Of a stretch of DNA of 33,439 nucleotides, positions 32,336 through 33,439 are shown one piece after another. The stretch lies in contig JBKPTC010000150.1 of assembly GCA_046735355.1 (NCBI GenBank), positions 1-33,439 of the forward strand, given 5' to 3'. A program made the translations under genes and the position numbers. Under the pieces are notes generated by a model that saw nothing but the letters and a program-made list of their open reading frames with translations, ran no database searches and had not been told where the DNA came from. This DNA is from DATAEU01 sp046735355. Lineage in GTDB: Bacteria; Actinomycetota; UBA4738; HRBIN12. Every line of letters starts with the position of its first letter. The first letter of the stretch is position 1.

Positions 32336-33252
32336 GCTCGTCTGCCGCGCTGACGCGCCTGGCCGTGTGGTGGCAGGGCGCGCGGCCGCGAACGCTCGCC
32401 GCGAGCATCGCGCCCGTCGTCGTCGGGACCGCGGCCGCCGGACACGCCGTCCTGTGGCGGTTCGTCGCGGCGTTGCTCGTCGGCCTCGGGCTGCAGGTCG
32501 GCGTGAACTTCGCGAACGACTATCACGACGGGGTCCGCGGGGTCGACACCGCCGCGCGCGTCGGGCCGACGCGGCTGGTCGCCTCCGGCGCGGCGTCGCC
32601 GCGCTCGGTACTGATCGCCTCGATCGTCTGCATCGGCGTCGCGGGCGTCGCCGGGCTGTCGCTCGCGCTCGCGACGTCGCCGTGGCTCGTACCGCTCGGC
32701 GCGGTCGCGATGCTCGCGCTGTGGCTGTACACGGGCGGGCCCCGTCCGTACGCGGGGCTCGGGCTCGGCGAGCTCATGGTGTTCCTGTTCTTCGGCGTGA
32801 TGGCGACGGCCGGAACGGCCTACGTGCAGGCGGAGCGCGTCAGCGCGGCGGCCTGGTGGTCGTCGGTCGCGATGGGAGCCCTCGCCGTCGCGATCCTCGT
32901 CGCGAACAACCTCCGCGACATCGCGACCGACGCGGCCGGCGGGCGGCGAACGCTGGCGGTGCGGATCGGCGACGCCCGGACGAGGCTGTTGTACCGCGCG
33001 TGTGTCGTGGCCGCGTTCGCGGTCGTCGCGATCGGCGTGCTCGTCGACATCGCCGACGAGGGAGCGGGTCTGTCGCAGTGGGCGCTGTTCGCCCTGGCGG
33101 CGTGGCCGCTCGCGATCCGCCCGTTCGAGCTCGTCGGGCGCGCGCGCGGGCGTGAGCTCGTCCCGGTGCTCGTCGGAACCGCACAGCTGCAGCTGGCGTT
33201 CGGCGGGTTGCTCGCGCTCGGGCTGTGGATCGCCGGGGCGACCGCGACGTGA
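32332..33252 (+). CDS. menA: 1,4-dihydroxy-2-naphthoate polyprenyltransferase
   Basis: Membrane prenyltransferase of 306 aa that attaches the isoprenoid tail to DHNA, forming demethylmenaquinone. The UbiA-superfamily motif in the form used by MenA is NDYHDGVRGVD (62-72), followed by GPTRLVASG; the second motif is NNLRDIATDAAGGRRTLAVRIGD. About eight hydrophobic helices are visible. The GTG start overlaps the menB stop (GTGA) and the stop overlaps the menD GTG (GTGA), so menB-menA-menD are coupled. Confidence 0.96.
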   Translation: MSSSAALTRLAVWWQGARPRTLAASIAPVVVGTAAAGHAVLWRFVAALLVGLGLQVGVNFANDYHDGVRGVDTAARVGPTRLVASGAASPRSVLIASIVCIGVAGVAGLSLALATSPWLVPLGAVAMLALWLYTGGPRPYAGLGLGELMVFLFFGVMATAGTAYVQAERVSAAAWWSSVAMGALAVAILVANNLRDIATDAAGGRRTLAVRIGDARTRLLYRACVVAAFAVVAIGVLVDIADEGAGLSQWALFALAAWPLAIRPFELVGRARGRELVPVLVGTAQLQLAFGGLLALGLWIAGATAT

Positions 33253-33439
33253 GCGCCGAGGCCGCGAACGTCGCCCTTGCATGCATGGACGGGTTCGTCG
33301 ACGGCCTCGCGAAGGCAGGCGTCCGCGAGGCGTGCCTGTCGCCGGGGTCGCGTTCGACGCCGGTCGCGCTCGCGCTCGCGCGGCATCCAGACATGCGGGT
33401 GCACGTCCATCTGGACGAGCGATCGTCGGCCTTCTTCGC
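33249..33439 (+). CDS. menD: 2-succinyl-5-enolpyruvyl-6-hydroxy-3-cyclohexene-1-carboxylate synthase, N-terminus (cut by window end)
   Basis: The first 63 or so codons of a gene that runs off the window. The protein begins VSAEAANVALACMDGFVDGL, followed by CLSPGSRSTPVALALARHPD and HLDERSSAFF, the diagnostic MenD N-terminus, where SPGSRSTP and the DERSA/S-FF region with the catalytic Glu belong to the ThDP active site. The GTG at 33249 overlaps the menA stop. MenD adds 2-oxoglutarate to isochorismate, the step that commits the pathway to menaquinone. Confidence 0.92.
   Translation, partial: MSAEAANVALACMDGFVDGLAKAGVREACLSPGSRSTPVALALARHPDMRVHVHLDERSSAFF

Overview
The window is a very GC-rich (about 70% by eye) chromosomal segment centred on a replication origin. 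Gene content and order point to Actinomycetota: dnaA-dnaN-recF-DUF721(DciA-like)-gyrB-gyrA-DUF3566-tRNA-Ile run leftward on the minus strand, and rpmH-rnpA-yidD-yidC-jag-rsmG-parA-parB run rightward on the plus strand, followed by a CwlM-like amidase, thioredoxin and thioredoxin reductase. This is the arrangement around mycobacterial and streptomycete origins. I cannot place the organism below phylum. The mix of insertions and divergent family members suggests a lineage away from the common model genera.

Layout. 1-1.9 kb: an unknown polytopic membrane protein coupled to a UbiA-type prenyltransferase. 1.9-2.65 kb: a DUF4328 membrane gene broken by a one-base frameshift. 2.7-4.4 kb: an acetolactate-synthase-like ThDP enzyme. 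4.4-5.7 kb: a secreted sulfatase. 5.8-9.0 kb: tRNA-Ala(TGC), a protein built from seven 23-residue repeats, a GNAT-menC pair, a 55-aa membrane protein and tRNA-Ile(GAT). 9.1-18.5 kb: DUF3566, gyrA, gyrB, DUF721, recF, dnaN, dnaA. 18.7-24.3 kb: the rpmH to parB operon. 24.4-31.5 kb, minus strand: ddl, a PLP aminotransferase, an LLM flavin/F420 oxidoreductase, cwlM-like, trxA, trxB and menE. 31.5 kb to the end, plus strand: menB-menA-menD, with menD cut by the window edge.

How it works together. Replication initiation (DnaA, DnaN, RecF, DciA-like, gyrase) and segregation (ParA, ParB and a perfect parS at the rsmG start) surround the origin. The dnaA-dnaN gap holds what looks like an unwinding element: DnaA box-like sites, a GC cluster, three TAG trios and a pyrimidine-rich tract. 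More DnaA box-like sites lie upstream of dnaA, one of them overlapping a probable dnaA promoter. Essentially all genes left of dnaA up to the sulfatase are co-directional with the leftward fork, and rpmH-parB with the rightward fork. Menaquinone genes are split: menE, menB, menA and menD sit together, while menC is about 23 kb away, coupled to an acetyltransferase. That context raises the question of N-succinylamino-acid racemase activity.

No CRISPR array, insertion sequence, phage or obvious foreign island was seen. The most interesting items are the origin unwinding element, the 23-residue repeat protein, the GNAT-menC pair, the CwlM-like protein with its catalytic Glu replaced, the tailed ParA, the natural Val in the GyrA quinolone-determining region, the frameshifted DUF4328 gene, and a recurring leaderless promoter pattern.
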